DNA of 64,000 nt from Mermis nigrescens. Taxonomy: Eukaryota > Nematoda > Enoplea > Mermithida > Mermithidae. Location: contig JAVLUZ010000719.1 in the NCBI GenBank assembly GCA_036768485.1, positions 1-64,000 on the forward strand, written 5' to 3'. Shown in pieces: positions 1 through 11,345 of the stretch. The position numbers were made by a program, and so were the translations under genes. Under the pieces are notes generated by a model. The model was given only the letters and a program-made list of their open reading frames with translations. It made no database searches and was not told where the DNA came from. Numbering within the stretch: position 1 is the first letter of the stretch; each line of letters begins with the position of its first letter.

Positions 1-1049
1 TTGTATATGTTATAGCACTACTTGCCAGGGTACCACGCATAACTACTGGCGTCTTAAAAGCTGCATAAAATGACATGTCAACAGTCTACAAAAGATTCGC
101 ATCTCAAGTGTTTTAAGTATTGTTTTAGTCATTTTGGCATGGATTTCGGAAATATGAAATCCCACGCTAAGCGTCAGTCTATTTTACCCATTTATTGAAT
201 GAATTTAGAACCAAGATTCGAAAAATTTTGTTAAAATTTTTACGTCACAATTTAAGACTTAAGTGCATATTTTGCTAAATTTTCCGAAGCTCTGCCCGGA
301 CAGGAGGCGCTTGAGCGCGCCATCCCACACCCTCCAGCTCCAAAAGAGATGGTTTCCGCTGCACTCTATCTTATTGAAGGTCCTACCCGAGTAGTAGGAT
401 TCGCAGTGCAGAGCACTAAATGTATAAGAATTTTCAAAGAAGTTGTTTGTTCCGGTATGCAATTAAATTGTCGCAGGACGATGTGAAAAGTCTAGAGAAG
501 ACATAATTTCACAACTAGGATGCATTTTTATACGTTTTATCAACTTTTCAGGCAAACAGATTTGCGGGCACCCCTCCCCCATGGTAAAAATCGAGGATAC
601 ACGCATAAGAACGACGCATTCATATACGTTTTTATCCATTTTCGAAATGAAGAATTTTTTCGACTACCCCTGGGGAAAATTCTTGTTACATCTTAGGGTA
701 TTTGGCCAGATAGTGACTTAATTATGTTAAGAAAGTAATTTTAGAATATCCTCCAAAACAAAACCGTCGAAAATCACTGAATCACTGAGACATGTCCTAA
801 AAATAAATTTTTCAGCTAGATAATCTTATAACAAAGCGCGGAAAAAATTTTGATAGAAGACAAACAATTACTTCTCGAAACATTCAGGGTTTGCATGAAA
901 AAATCCCTGTTTTGACACATTTGCATGAAGTGGAAGTTTTCTGGCACTTATACAGAATAGTAACTGCTCTTGTGCAAAGTATAGTCGCAACATTTATTGA
1001 TTTTTTTTAACTTCTTGATTTTTCCTAGGCATAGGCTTAGATTTATGTA
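1..1049. other. Non-coding left edge, no gene seen
   Basis: AT-rich DNA without a credible coding exon. The only distinct part is the GC-richer block at 289-414, listed separately. A 14-nt inverted pair (ACAGAATAGTAACT near 953 and its complement near 1172) brackets the first satellite array. Confidence 0.5.
289..414. other. GC-richer block with nested stems, possible structured RNA
   Basis: Seen: a 126-nt block closed by GCTCTGC (289-295) and its complement GCAGAGC (408-414), with an inner GGCGC/GCGCC hairpin near 306-321, CTGCACT/AGTGCAG (359-365 with 405-411) and CCTAC/GTAGG (382-386 with 394-398). The outer two right-hand arms overlap, so they would be alternative pairings. The block stands out from its AT-rich flanks. 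I compared it by eye with U1, U2, U4, U5, U6, 5S and SRP RNA and found no match. It could be an unidentified ncRNA, part of a SINE, or chance. Confidence 0.2.
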
Positions 1050-1055
1050 CGTGGT

Positions 1056-1143
1056 AGTGCTCCCGCTTAGGTCGGTATCGCTTCCGCTTAGGTCGGTATC
1101 GCTTCCGCTTAGGTCGGTATCACTCCAGCTTAGGTCGAGATAC
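1056..1143. repeat. Satellite array, 21-bp unit, inverted relative to 1704-1817
   Basis: About four copies of a unit close to GCTTAGGTCGGTATCGCTTC. Its complement carries CGACCTAAGC, the core of the array at 1704-1817, so the two arrays face each other across about 560 bp. Confidence 0.8.
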
Positions 1144-1703
1144 AGGCATTAGTTTGTTTGATGACGTCATAATAGTTACTATTCTGTAGATGAAGGTCCA
1201 TATCCAGAAATTTGTTTCGGGGGGGGGGGAACGACCAGAATTTTTTAAATATAGAAGGGACCAAAGGACGAATTAAAAAAGACGTTTTACGACCACTGCA
1301 GCTGTACACTTCCTAAAATTTTGCTACTCAGTTGCTTAAATATGGTGAGAATTCAATGGACACGCTCTTGGAAAAATTTAATTTTCTGCATAAAACCTAT
1401 GCAGAACAGTAGACATAGATGCAAAATACGCTTTAGGTTGTATGAAGACTAAAAATGGAGTGTCTAAACCACGCGCTTGCGACTAAATAGACCCTAATTA
1501 TAAGTGTTTTGCGATTTTTGTCTAAAAAAGCAAGAAAAATCATTCTTTCATTTCGGAGGGGAATGAGTTCCCCTATCCTTCCTGTATACGAGCCTGTGCA
1601 GAAGTACCAGTTTTCCGATTAAGGACTCCATTTTTGAGCTATTTCGACATGATGAGCACGTCTATGAAAATAATTTTGCGGAAAAATATGTTTTAGGCTG
1701 TTT

Positions 1704-1817
1704 GTCGACCTAAGTGGGAGTATGTCGACCTAAGCAGGAGTATGTCGACCTAAGCAGGAGTATGTCGACCTAAGCAGGAGTATGTCGACCTAAGAAGAGT
1801 AGTTCGACCTAAGCATG
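1704..1817. repeat. Satellite array, 20-bp unit with GTCGACCTAAGC
   Basis: Six consecutive copies of a 20-bp unit close to GTCGACCTAAGCAGGAGTAT; the last two are diverged. A related array lies at 55198-55330. I see no coding potential. Confidence 0.85.
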
Positions 1818-3224
1818 TTTAAAGCTTATAACATCTAAACCATACATAGGCACAATTATTTTTCCCAGGTTCAAATGACCTTCACAGGCTTGCATGGTTG
1901 CTCAGAATGCCCAGAACTGCAGTGCCATTTTTCAGGAAAAATTTTTGGGCACAGTATTGACCTATTTTGTCTATAGACTATGGTTATACATACAAATATC
2001 ACTTTCATATATTTTACCCAAAATAATATATCTGTACTACAGTCTCATGAATCACACCAATATGATGAAAAAATATGCAATCACATATCAAAATAAATCG
2101 ATTTAATTATGTTTTGTGTTGTTCAACAACAATAAGCAACTTTGGCTGGGCAAAGCAGCACATAATTAATTCAATTACGTGGTTGGTCATACTTTTCTAA
2201 AAACGGCTTAATTAACAAAGTGGCTAGCATGTAATTTGCTAGCCAACAATGCTAAAAATGTTGTTGACTAAAAAAATCATAAGGTCAGTTGTGTGGTTGG
2301 ACATGTAAAACTAAAGAAAATGGACTAACCAACAGGAAAACATCGTGGTTGGCTACCAACCATGTATACTTAGCATTGGACCAATGTTCATTTTACAATT
2401 TTTTAAAAATTTTTGTCTTTATTTTCAATTTGTACGTGGTTCTTCCCAAAATTTCGCGTGGTTCGCCTTATTTTGCTTTGCGTGGTCCGTGGTTGGTCGA
2501 CTCCCTCAAGTCACTTGACCCCCACTTGACCCTATCCACATGTAAGTTCTAAACTATGCCCAAGCCTGACAATTATGAGGTAAAAACAGCAAATTAAGAA
2601 ATAGTGTAAAAGACTGCCCATGCTTTAGCATAAAAAATGCAACATTTGAAGTCCTGTACTGGGTCTCTTTCGATCAAATATCTTTTCCGTGCTTTTTTGA
2701 GGAACCTACAACTAAAAACAGTTTAAATTGAACTCGAATCGAAATGCAATTTAGACCATATTCTAAAGTGTAGCCATGTTGAGTTATGTAGGCCTACTTA
2801 GCTACCTTTTAGACACCTCGCCCGCCCGCCTTCATTGTTGTCAACCTCCAGCTGTAAAAAAAGTAAAAAATTTAAAACTTGTTAGAAATGTCAAAAATGC
2901 CAGTCAAAAAATTAAATACCTATTAAGAAAATTATTTTTTCAAATTGATATTTTTGAACATCGGAGCAAGAATTTTTGCTTTCATCAGACATTAAGCAAC
3001 TCGAATCTCGATTTAGGTAGGCAAGCAACTACAAACAATGCAAATAAATGTTAGTTACTTAAGTCGGCGCTGAACTCGAACTATCGAGTCCTCAATTTTC
3101 CGGGAAAAAGTTGCATTTTGTGGCCGTTTCTGGTCAAAAAGCATCTGAAATTGCATAAAACAAAAGAATCAATTTTAGCGAAAAATCTCACATTCAGAAA
3201 AAAAATCCCAAAAAGTCACGAAAA
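1818..3224. other. Non-coding, local GGTTGGTC-rich stretch
   Basis: No credible gene. Between about 2170 and 2510 the words GTGGTTGG and GGTTGGTC recur, including a small inverted pair around 2349-2361, which suggests a decayed repeat. The rest is unassigned. Confidence 0.4.
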
Positions 3225-3450
3225 AAGCAACTCAAAAACTTAAAAACTCACTTTTTGCGAAAAAAAACTCACGGGTTGGCAAAACTGTACTAACTGACAC
3301 TGGTTTTTCTTAGCAATTCGGTTCACATTGTGAAGCATACCCAAAATTTTTTTCCACATTCCAAATTTCGGTTCATATTTTGGGAGTCTAAAAAACGTTA
3401 AAAAAATTGAACGCTTGTGTTTAAGAACCCATGTTTTTTTGTAGAAAGTC
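3225..3450. repeat. MITE family F copy (GGTTCACATTGTG type)
   Basis: Contains the GGTTCACATTGTG, TTTTTTCCACATT and AAATTTCGGTTCA blocks shared with 6095-6355, 10680-10810 and 11210-11345. No coding potential; taken as a non-autonomous element because the same modules recur at separate sites. Confidence 0.55.
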
Positions 3451-3627
3451 CATCCCACATAAAATGGCGAGACAAATTACAAATTACAAATTACACATAT
3501 TTTATTCGCTGATCCGACAACAAACCAAGTAACATCAATACATTGATAAGTAATGAGAGAAAAAAAGATAAAATATAAACATACACAGTCTTGAACATTT
3601 TGTTATTGTAAATTTAGTGTAAGTGAG

Positions 3628-3858
3628 GGTGTGGGTCCGGAACCAGACTCAGGACAAATGGGTAAAATCCGGACAATCAATCAGGACAATGGAAATATCA
3701 GGGCGATGTATAAGATATGTAGGGTCCGACTGGCCAGGACCGGACAAATTGGGTAAAATCCGGACAATCAATCAGGACAATGTATTAGATATGTAGGGTC
3801 GAGGCTAGCCGGTATGAGACAAATTAGGTAAAATCCAGACAATGACAAAATCAATACA
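3628..3858. repeat. Tandem repeat, about 76-90 bp unit, 2.5 copies
   Basis: Three successive units share a core of GGACAAATTGGGTAAAATCC followed by GGACAATCAATCAGGACAAT and then GATATGTAGGGTC. The third is truncated. A small minisatellite with no coding potential. Confidence 0.7.
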
Positions 3859-4029
3859 TGGGAGTAGGGTAGTTCAGAACTAGGCGAGGGTGCCCAGCAC
3901 AGCGACAGTCAAATAACGCTTTGTTTTGAACTTTTCCAATTTTTTATGTTGGGTCCTTCATTTGTCACAAAGTAAACGAAGTCAATGTTTATAAGTGTAT
4001 ACAGACAACTCTGGTGTGTATCAGGAAAA

Positions 4030-4260
4030 ATCCACCAACAACCCCCAAAAACCCTTAAAAAAACCCACGAAAACCCCCAAAAACCCAAAACGCAAAATTT
4101 TCAAAATCTGGCTTTTTGCCAGCCCTGACAAGCTGTCGATAAAAGTGCAGTGATTGGCGTGGCGCGGCCTTGAAATCAATAAAAAATATAAAATTAAACC
4201 AATACGGTTGCGAAGCGCTGGAGGATTTGGAAATTTTGGTTCTCTAAAACGCATTTTTGC
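4030..4260 (-). repeat. MITE family F copy with GC hairpin core
   Basis: On the - strand it matches the right half of the element at 6095-6355 (AACCAAAATTT, a decayed GCGCTTCGC core, then a GCCGCGCCACGCC block). Non-coding and diverged. Confidence 0.45.
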
Positions 4261-4317
4261 ATTAAAAAAATTGGCCGAATCAGGCGCGGCCTAAACATCA
4301 ATGACAAATAAATTAGT

Positions 4318-4430
4318 GATCGACCAGGGCGACTTTTTCGGCGGGCGCGGCGGTACTGGGGCTGAAGAAAAATCCCCGGCCCCGGCGGGCTGGGGGCGGG
4401 GCTGGCCGGGGTCAGACAAGGAAAATATTA
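4318..4430. repeat. GC-rich CCCCGGCC repeat next to GTGATCGACC
   Basis: A sharply GC-rich stretch built from CCCCGGCCCCGGCGGG and GGCCGGGG blocks, next to GTGATCGACC. The same GATCGACC word lies next to the similar stretch at 11100-11205 in inverse orientation. Probably the arms of a foldback MITE. Confidence 0.5.
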
Positions 4431-4959
4431 TTGCATGACACATACTTGGGATGGGCATAGGAAAGAAATAATGAGCGACTGCTCCATTCAGTAGTAAATG
4501 GCAAGCGCAAAGTTAGGTGCGCCTTTTAATATCAAGTTTATTACTATTTATGTTACAAGAAACAAATTTAGTCCAGTGTTTCATTGTCTGAATCATCAAT
4601 AGAGTCTATGTCTCTGCTATTAGCACACTCTATATCATTTGAATCTTCGCTACTGCTACCGCTGCTGTAGCGATTGGATGCAATAGGTATTGGATGTAAT
4701 AAATGAGGCATCACACATTCCCATAAGGGGGACGGGCATTACCCCCCCCCCAGGGTCCAAGACACAAGTCACTTTCAGACGATTTTCGGTGAAAACCTTT
4801 TGAATTTTTGAACTTAATTATTTAGTATGGCAAAAGTGTACCTAACCATTAGAATTTCACGAAGTGATACATTATTTTAGAATGTGAGCTAGAGTAAATG
4901 GATAAACTATCACTATAAAACATGCATGTAATCGCTTAAAATTTTATGAGGGTAAATCA
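4431..4959. other. Unassigned non-coding DNA
   Basis: No gene or clear repeat recognised. An acidic codon-like run near 4570-4680 has no supporting splice sites, so I did not call an exon. Confidence 0.4.
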
Positions 4960-5190
4960 GTATACATGTAGCGGCTGGAAATCTAGGGTAGGGGTCCCTC
5001 GTCATTTTTAGAAGGAGGGGGTTAGCGACTAGATCAAAAATGGTAAAAACACATAAAAATAGCCAAAAAAGCGCAGGTTTTTCGCCAAAAAATGGGGGAG
5101 GGTGGTCAAATACTTTCTGACTTTCAAAGAAGTTCGGGGCTTCAAAGCGTGGATGGGGGATGGCCCAAACCCCTATCACATGTATATTTC
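4960..5190 (-). repeat. MITE family C copy
   Basis: On the - strand this matches 24655-24890: CTACATGTA-type ends around a run with GAGGGACCCCTA, a TTTTTGGC core and CATCCCCCATCC. Only two copies are seen in the window. Confidence 0.5.
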
Positions 5191-5289
5191 TCGGCCATTT
5201 TCAGGGGAAGGGGGTAAGCGGCTCCATTTTTGCAGCCGCTTACCCCCTGAAAATCTTTAGAATGGTAGAATTCGCAATAAGGAATTCTA

Positions 5290-5830
5290 CACCTTTTTGC
5301 AGATTTTGTTCTTCAAAAATCTTTGTACATGTACAAAGACGGTCCTGATTCCTGAAACGTCTTTGTACATCAACAAAAATCTTCGCCGAATACAGAAAGA
5401 CCGTGCTTCTGAATGTGATAATTCGGCCTGAATTTTGTTGATAATATTAGTTTGGCGTTAGAAACCCAGAAATTAGCTAAAATATACAATCAAAAGTCAA
5501 AAGACCCTGTTTTACCACACTAAAATCGCTACTGTACCATATTATAATAACCAAAAATTTGCGTGTACAAAATGTACAAAGACTTTTGGGGACCATCTTT
5601 GTACATGCACAAACGGACCGTGTACAAAAAAACACTGGTACAAAATGTACAAAGACTTTTGAGTACCATCTTTGTTCATGTATATACAAAGGTACATTGT
5701 ACAAAAAAACACTGTCACATACTGATAGTATGCGAAAATGTGTATGTTTAAGAATATATTTATATAATATAGCTACAAAAATTTGTTAGCTCATACAAAG
5801 ACCTTTTCGGAGATCTTTGTACAAGCACAA
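5290..5830. repeat. GTACAAAGAC repeat region with a 73-bp tandem duplication
   Basis: CTTTGTACATG and GTACAAAGAC (complements of each other) recur many times. At 5563-5710 a unit of about 73 bp is present twice in tandem, each ending in GTACAAAAAAACACTG. Each unit is itself an imperfect palindrome around CTTTTGGGGACCATC. Peptides read through it are low complexity; not a gene. Confidence 0.65.
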
Positions 5831-6094
5831 GAATCTCGTACAACAAAATAAAGTAGGCTAATAATAGTCCACCACTTACTTTTCTAGTCCTCCAATTTGG
5901 GATTTCAACCCTCCTTCAACTCTGGACCTTAGGAAACTATTTGAGACATATTTAGTTTATCGGATCGGACGCAATTCTGCAGCGTAGTTTACATTCGCCT
6001 ATAATTAACCTATGTCCTAATTTTTTATTACACAAGAAACGCGTTTTAAAGCACAGCGGTTCCCATTCAATTAAATGTAAAAGCGTTTTTTGTA
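5831..6094. other. Unassigned non-coding DNA
   Basis: No gene or recognisable repeat. Confidence 0.4.
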
Positions 6095-6355
6095 AAAATA
6101 ATTTGTTGAAAACGTACGATTTTCAACCACCGTTTTTTCCACATTTAGGGGTTTTTGTGAACCAAAATTTCGAGATGTGGAAAAAAATTTGGGCTTGGTT
6201 CACATTGTGGAAAATTTTTGTAATGCTAAAAATGCGTTCTGGAGAGGTAAAATTCCAAAATTTTCCGGCGCTTCGCGCCGGATTGATTCATTTTCATTGC
6301 GTTTTATTGATGCTCACGCCGCGCCGCACCAATTACTGCTATTTTATTAGCTTGC
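6095..6355 (+). repeat. MITE family F copy with CCGGCGCTTCGCGCCGG core
   Basis: The most complete copy of the GGTTCACATTGTG family. It carries ACCGTTTTTTCCACATT, GTGAACCAAAATTTC, GGTTCACATTGTG and, at 6265-6281, the perfect hairpin CCGGCGCTTCGCGCCGG. Copies at 10680-10810 and 11210-11345 share parts of it in both orientations. Confidence 0.6.
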
Positions 6356-6684
6356 TCTAGAAAACTTGTCTCAGATGAAAAATACGCATTTCCAGCACAG
6401 ATTTTAGGGTAAATAGACCAACTTGAAACCACCGATTTTTTTCTACATTTGGGTTAAGGGACCAATGCGTTTTCTTGACTATAGGTTACTTAAGTATACC
6501 TACGTAAACAACTAACTGAAGTAAGTGTCTATATAAACAAGAAAGTGTTAATTGTCAGTAAAATACAAGAAATTTGATAAAACGCAAATACATGATAAAA
6601 TAGTGACTGAACAAAAGGACATACAAAGATCACGGAAGTAGTACAATTAGGTATGCCCCAACAATAAATTTGTAAAATCAATGT

Positions 6685-9424
6685 TTAGGAGCTCTTTTTT
6701 GAACAAACGAATTTTGGAGAAGAGACTATTTGATCAGGTAAGGAGTTCCAGATTTTTCGGTATCTTTGCGAAAAATCGTTGAGGTGAGCATTGGAACGGA
6801 CAACTGGTAACGTAAGTTTACGACTGTTAACTGATCGGGTAGTGCCTTGACTAAAAATGAAGAATTCATTAGCATCAATACAAGATAAACCATTAATAAT
6901 TTGATACATGAGACATAGACATATGTGAAGACGACGAAGTTCTAAAGAAGGCAGGTTTAGAAGCTTTAGGCGTTCAAGATAGGATAGATTGCTATTAAAA
7001 CCAAAAAGACGTTTAGTAAATTTACGCTGAACATTTTCAAGACGATTTATATCATTTGCATAATATGGATTCCATACAGAAACAGCACACTCAAGCATAG
7101 GTCTTACATAAGTAGTATAGGCCCTAACTAAAATATCTTTATCACGAGAAAGAAAAGCTTTGTGTATTAGAAAACAACGAGAAACAGCTTTTTTAATTAT
7201 GTGATTTAAATGTTCCTTACAATTGAGATTGTGGGAAATATAAACACCCAGATCACGAACGGAGCTAATATCATTTGGAATATTTATATTATTCAAAGAA
7301 TAAAGCTTTTTTGGATTATTTTTACCAAGACGTAAAACTGCACATTTTTCTGAAGCTATAGGAAGTTGCCAATTTATAGACCAAATATAAATATTGTCCA
7401 AATCTTTTTGTATTAAATGATTATCAGAAGATGGACCAAAGATTTTGACATCATCTGCAAAGAGGTAAATTTTACTGTATTTAATCAAGTTACATAGGTC
7501 ATTAACATAAATTAAGAATAAAGTAGGACTAATACAACTACCTCGGGGGACACCACTGCCAACAGGCATGAAGTCAGAAAAAACTCCGTTAATACAAACA
7601 CGTTGAAATCGACCATGTAAAAAGGATTTAAGCCAATTAAAAAGTAGACCTTTTATTCCATATTTAGAGAGCTTATATAAAAGCTTAGAAAAGGGAATTT
7701 TATCAAAAGCTTTAGAAAAGTCGATGTAAGCAACATCAACAGGAGTTCTATTACTCAAAGATACCGTCCAACTGTGTTTACATTTAAGTAGTTGTAATTC
7801 ACAAGACTTTGATTTTAGAAAACCAAACTGAAAAGGAGATAAGAGTCTGTTTGTAGTGAGAAAATCGACAATTTTTGAATTTATCAAATTTTACATGATT
7901 TTACTTGATGAGCAGCAAATAGAAATCGGCCTGTAATTTCTGACTAAAGCTGCGTCACCTTTTTTAAAGACTGGGGTTACATTTGCCAATTTCCATAAAT
8001 TGGGGATAGTGCTAGTCAAAAATGAAACATTAAAGATACTAGTTAAAGGCTCAGCAAGATAATTTGAAAGTTTTTTCAAGAAAAAATGACAGAGTCCATC
8101 GGGACCAATAGCAAAAGAACCTTTTATTTGATTTAAAACCAGTTGCACGTTCCAAGCGTCAAAATGAATGGTTTGCAATGCAAAACCAGTCATCGAATCT
8201 AAAAAAGGAACATGATTATTGTCAACAGAAAAACAGAAGAAAAGTAGTTATTAAACAAATTTACCTTTTCTAAAGGATCAGAGACGATTTTGTGGTCATG
8301 AAAAAGAGGTGGAAAAGAGCGATGATTATTCAACCGATTATTGACAAATTTATAAAATGATTTCAAACTTTTGTCAGAAAGAAGATTAATTTCTTCAGAA
8401 GCAGAGAAATTTTTAATTTCAAAATCCGATTTTTTACAAAAAGATTTATATTTGATTTTTGTATCGGTGGAGTGATAAAGTTTATGTTTCTTCCAAAGCA
8501 TACGTTTTTTAGTTAACATTTTTTTAATCAGTTTGGGATATTTACGTTTCATGGGCTTGGGGTGAGTTAATGGGACAAATACATAAATTAAAGAGTGAAG
8601 TACTCCAACGAACAAATTATACATATTATTTACATTAGAACAGGTATCAAAAAGATCAGGCCAAGAAATCTGAGACAGTGATAGACCTAAAGCATTAAAA
8701 TCAGCTTTACGAAAGTTAAAAAAAGATGATCTAGGATTTTGGACTGGCATCAAAAGACAGTCAAATATAATTGAATTATGGTCACTATTAGAAAAAGGAA
8801 TATCAACTTTTACGTTAGAAATTTGATCAGATGCAAAGAGAAGATCTAGTATATTATTATCATGAGTATTTTCTGTTATTCATTGATGTAAACCAGTGCC
8901 CGAAAGTGTGTCGAAAAATAGGGTATTAAGATTATCAGTGGGAACCGAACTTATCCACCAATTGATTTTTGGCAAATTAAAATCTCCTAAGATTACAAAA
9001 GGGAAAGGAACAGAACAAGCCCATTCGATACATCTACATAAAATTTCAGCATAAGCTAGATCAAAATCAGGGGGTCGGTAAACCAAAATAAATCTGATCT
9101 TTCTATCAGAATCAAAAATATCATTTATTAGAATTTCGGGAGCTTTAAAAGCGGGTGGCGGATTTATTTGAATAGCATTAAAAGAAGTTTTAAGAAATAA
9201 AGCTACACCCCACCTCGTTTACAGTTTCGATCACAGCGAAAAATACGATAATTTTTGCCAGGGCACAATAATCCATCGGAAATATCAATATGGAACCATG
9301 TTTCAGAAAAAAACAGAGCATCAAAACTTTCTTCATTCAGCAAAAAATGTAAGTTGCTAAGTTTGTTCAAAAGACTTCGAGCATTAGCATAAAAACATTG
9401 AAATTTTAAATAATCTTGGGGCAC
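6685..9424 (-). pseudogene. LINE ORF2: AP endonuclease + reverse transcriptase, frame-broken
   Basis: Would nick target DNA and reverse transcribe the element RNA. Endonuclease pieces: NARSLLNKL and SETWF in 9424-9203, then YRPP and GDFNLPKINW in 9086-8880. A linker piece follows at 8753-8199. RT: GPDGL and FKKGD in 8193-7891, then a 400-codon stretch 7887-6685 with DFSKAFDKI (motif A), GVPRGSCISP (motif B) and FADD at residues 143-146 of that stretch (motif C). 8193-7891 and 7887-6685 share one frame and are parted only by a TAA, i.e. a single nonsense change. Other joins are frameshifts near 9200, 8870 and 8200. Dead copy. Confidence 0.85.
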
Positions 9425-9430
9425 GGATAC

Positions 9431-10310
9431 CTAATGAGCGAGTCGTGGGCTATTAATATTTACATTAGGTTTACATTTAACGCAATCAGCACAAAAATCA
9501 GTGTATAGTCCTTGTTCACCTCGAGATTTGCGATCATTCAGCTCATAAACCAGTTTGCGTTGCTGTTTTTGTTGTAGAAAAGATAGGTCAGGATGACAAC
9601 GTAGACGCGAAAGTGGGCCTTTGGATTGGACACGGACTGTCTTATTAATCAATGAGATAAAGCGATGCCTTGCCTGAGCCGAAGTCAGGCAAACTTTGAC
9701 AAATTGAACGCGATTATCATGAATGGGGACCATCACGAAAGACGCGAGTAACATCGGACGACACTAGATCATGACTGTCAGAATGAGAGTCGATTAGAGA
9801 TTTAACCTGATTCATGTCCTCGACACTGTTCGATAAAGGCAAATTGAATAACACGGCATTGCACTTTTTAGAATCCCTTTCAATCGCATCATTTATCATG
9901 GCAGACAAATCGTTTTTATCATAATCAATAGAAGAATTTCGTGAACGTTTGAGGCGATCAATTTTATTTTGTAAGTCAGCAAGTTGAGTAGCAAAATTGT
10001 CTAAACGTTGTTCAATATGCAGACATTTTTTCACAATCGGTCTACAATGGAAACAATAGAAAGTGGAATGGGGCTTTGAATAAGTTTCATAGTCATGATC
10101 GTCAACTTTTAAGCAAGAAGTATGACCCCAGTGTTCACAAAAATCACATAATAAAGCAGTATCGTCATCAGTGACTAACTTGTAGCAAATAACACAGTCG
10201 GCAGAATTTTCATTTGTAGCATTTAATACAGCAAAGTTAGACGTACGTGATGGTGACCTGGCACTTAAACTGATATCAATATTTTTCGAAGCGCAATTTC
10301 TTTTACCCAT
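9431..10310 (-). pseudogene. LINE ORF1 with PHD-type zinc finger, one frameshift
   Basis: Start chosen at ATG 10310 (MGKR), which aligns with the start of copy 2 at 53867. A Cys/His cluster runs CVIC-x11-CDFC-x2-WGHTSC-x19-CFHC, a PHD/RING-like finger. A charged coiled-coil-like segment follows, then a C-terminal domain with VQFVKV and KSRGEQGLYTDF. The frame shifts near 9727-9740, after the FRDG motif; copy 2 is continuous there. In this group ORF1 is thought to bind element RNA. Confidence 0.8.
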
Positions 10311-10376
10311 GGTAGAAATCAAAGAAATACTTAGGCAGAATTGCAATATTGATCAAATTTAGTTCGTCTCATAATG

Positions 10377-10679
10377 AGGGCATCTTATTATCTGTTGCTG
10401 TTACAGATCTTCCACGGCTGGACAAAACCAACGAAAATTATGATGCTTTTCTAGCCATGGATGAATTTTAGCCCTTTGTAATTTTATCAGTCATTGGTTT
10501 TCGAATTTTATTCGTTGATAATTTTTGCTTATTTGGATAAAATCTTTGCTCTTTTTGATTTATTCTTTGTTGTGTTTAGCTACATTTACTCATTTTCTGT
10601 TGTTGATCGAAATATATCAAAGATTCGTCTTAGGTGCCACAATTATATGTAAGATGAACTTTCTAAGAAAAAATGGCTT
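10377..10679. other. Non-coding DNA upstream of LINE copy 1
   Basis: No gene or repeat recognised between the LINE 5' end and the next MITE. Confidence 0.4.
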
Positions 10680-10810
10680 TTTTATCATGAGCAACCCGTT
10701 TTTGAACGTTTTTAGACCCCAAAAAATGTGAACCAAAATTTGAAATGTGGAAAAAAAGTTCAGGTATGGTTCACATTGTGAACCAAATCGCTAGGAAAAA
10801 AAACGGTGTT
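10680..10810 (+). repeat. MITE family F fragment
   Basis: Shares GTGAACCAAAATTTGAAATG, TGGAAAAAAAGTTC and GGTTCACATTGTGAACC with 6095-6355. The last of these is itself a small palindrome. Confidence 0.55.
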
Positions 10811-11099
10811 TTCAACAAGAAATATAACGTATTTGTCAACTCTAAATCTTTTAGCCATAGCTATGAATGAATATGTTAAAAGTAGCATTTAGTTTAAATA
10901 AGTTAAGTGGAGGAATCGAAAACATGCAGATTTCCCTGAACATTTATTCAGTAAAAGCCCATTTATACACAGTAGCAAAGTTATAACAAGGATTAAGTAA
11001 GTATACATATGGTCTAATCAGTACAGTTGTCAAAATTAACACTTGCTCATTGATAAATAAGTGCCAGTATCACAGCCTGTACAAAATACGAATTACACT
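10811..11099. other. Unassigned non-coding DNA
   Basis: No gene or clear repeat. Confidence 0.4.
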
Positions 11100-11210
11100 A
11101 AATTTTTCCCCGGCCCCGGCCATTTTTCGACCTTGCCCCGGCCGGGGCCGGGGATGCTTAAAAATGGCCGGGGATTGCGGGGCCGGGGCCCCGGTCGATC
11201 ACTAAAATGA
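11100..11210. repeat. GC-rich foldback of CCCCGGCC blocks ending in GATCGACC complement
   Basis: CCCCGGCCCCGGCC, then CCCCGGCCGGGGCCGGGG, then GGGGCCGGGGCCCCGG, ending GGTCGATCACT. Strongly self-complementary. The end word is the complement of GTGATCGACC beside 4318-4430, so the two are probably copies of one hairpin-forming MITE. Confidence 0.6.
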
Positions 11211-11345
11211 ATCAATGAAAATTTCGGAATTTTACCCTTCTAGAACGCATATTCGCATTACAAAAATTTTTCACAATGAGCCACGCCCAAAATTTTTCCA
11301 CATCCCGAAATTTCGGTTCAGAAAAACCCCTAAACGCGGAAAAAA
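11211..11345 (-). repeat. MITE family F copy, inverse orientation
   Basis: Reverse-complement match to 6120-6300: ATGAATCAATGAAAATTTCG, TTCTAGAACGCAT, CACAATGAGCC, TTTTTCCACATCCCG and TTTCGGTTCA. It lies directly beside the GC-rich foldback, so the two may form one composite. Confidence 0.6.

Larger units (their letters stand above)
6545..10376 (-). mobile_element. CR1/L2-type non-LTR retrotransposon, inactive copy 1
   Basis: Two-ORF LINE read right to left: ORF1 with a PHD-type zinc finger (about 10310-9431), then ORF2 with APE-type endonuclease and reverse transcriptase (about 9424-6685). Both frames are broken. The same family is present at 50056-53925, with ORF1 proteins nearly identical over long stretches. 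PHD-bearing ORF1 plus APE endonuclease and RT is known for CR1/L2-group elements. The 5' end is placed where the two copies stop matching (ATTGATCAAATT just upstream of ORF1); the 3' end is approximate. Confidence 0.85.

Noticed and set aside
259..462. Small protein gene over the GC-richer block
   Set aside because: No homology, no splice sites; the openness follows from base composition. Treated as possible structured RNA.
1704..1817. CRISPR or operator array
   Set aside because: The 20-bp units are contiguous without unique spacers; a satellite or element subterminal repeat explains them.
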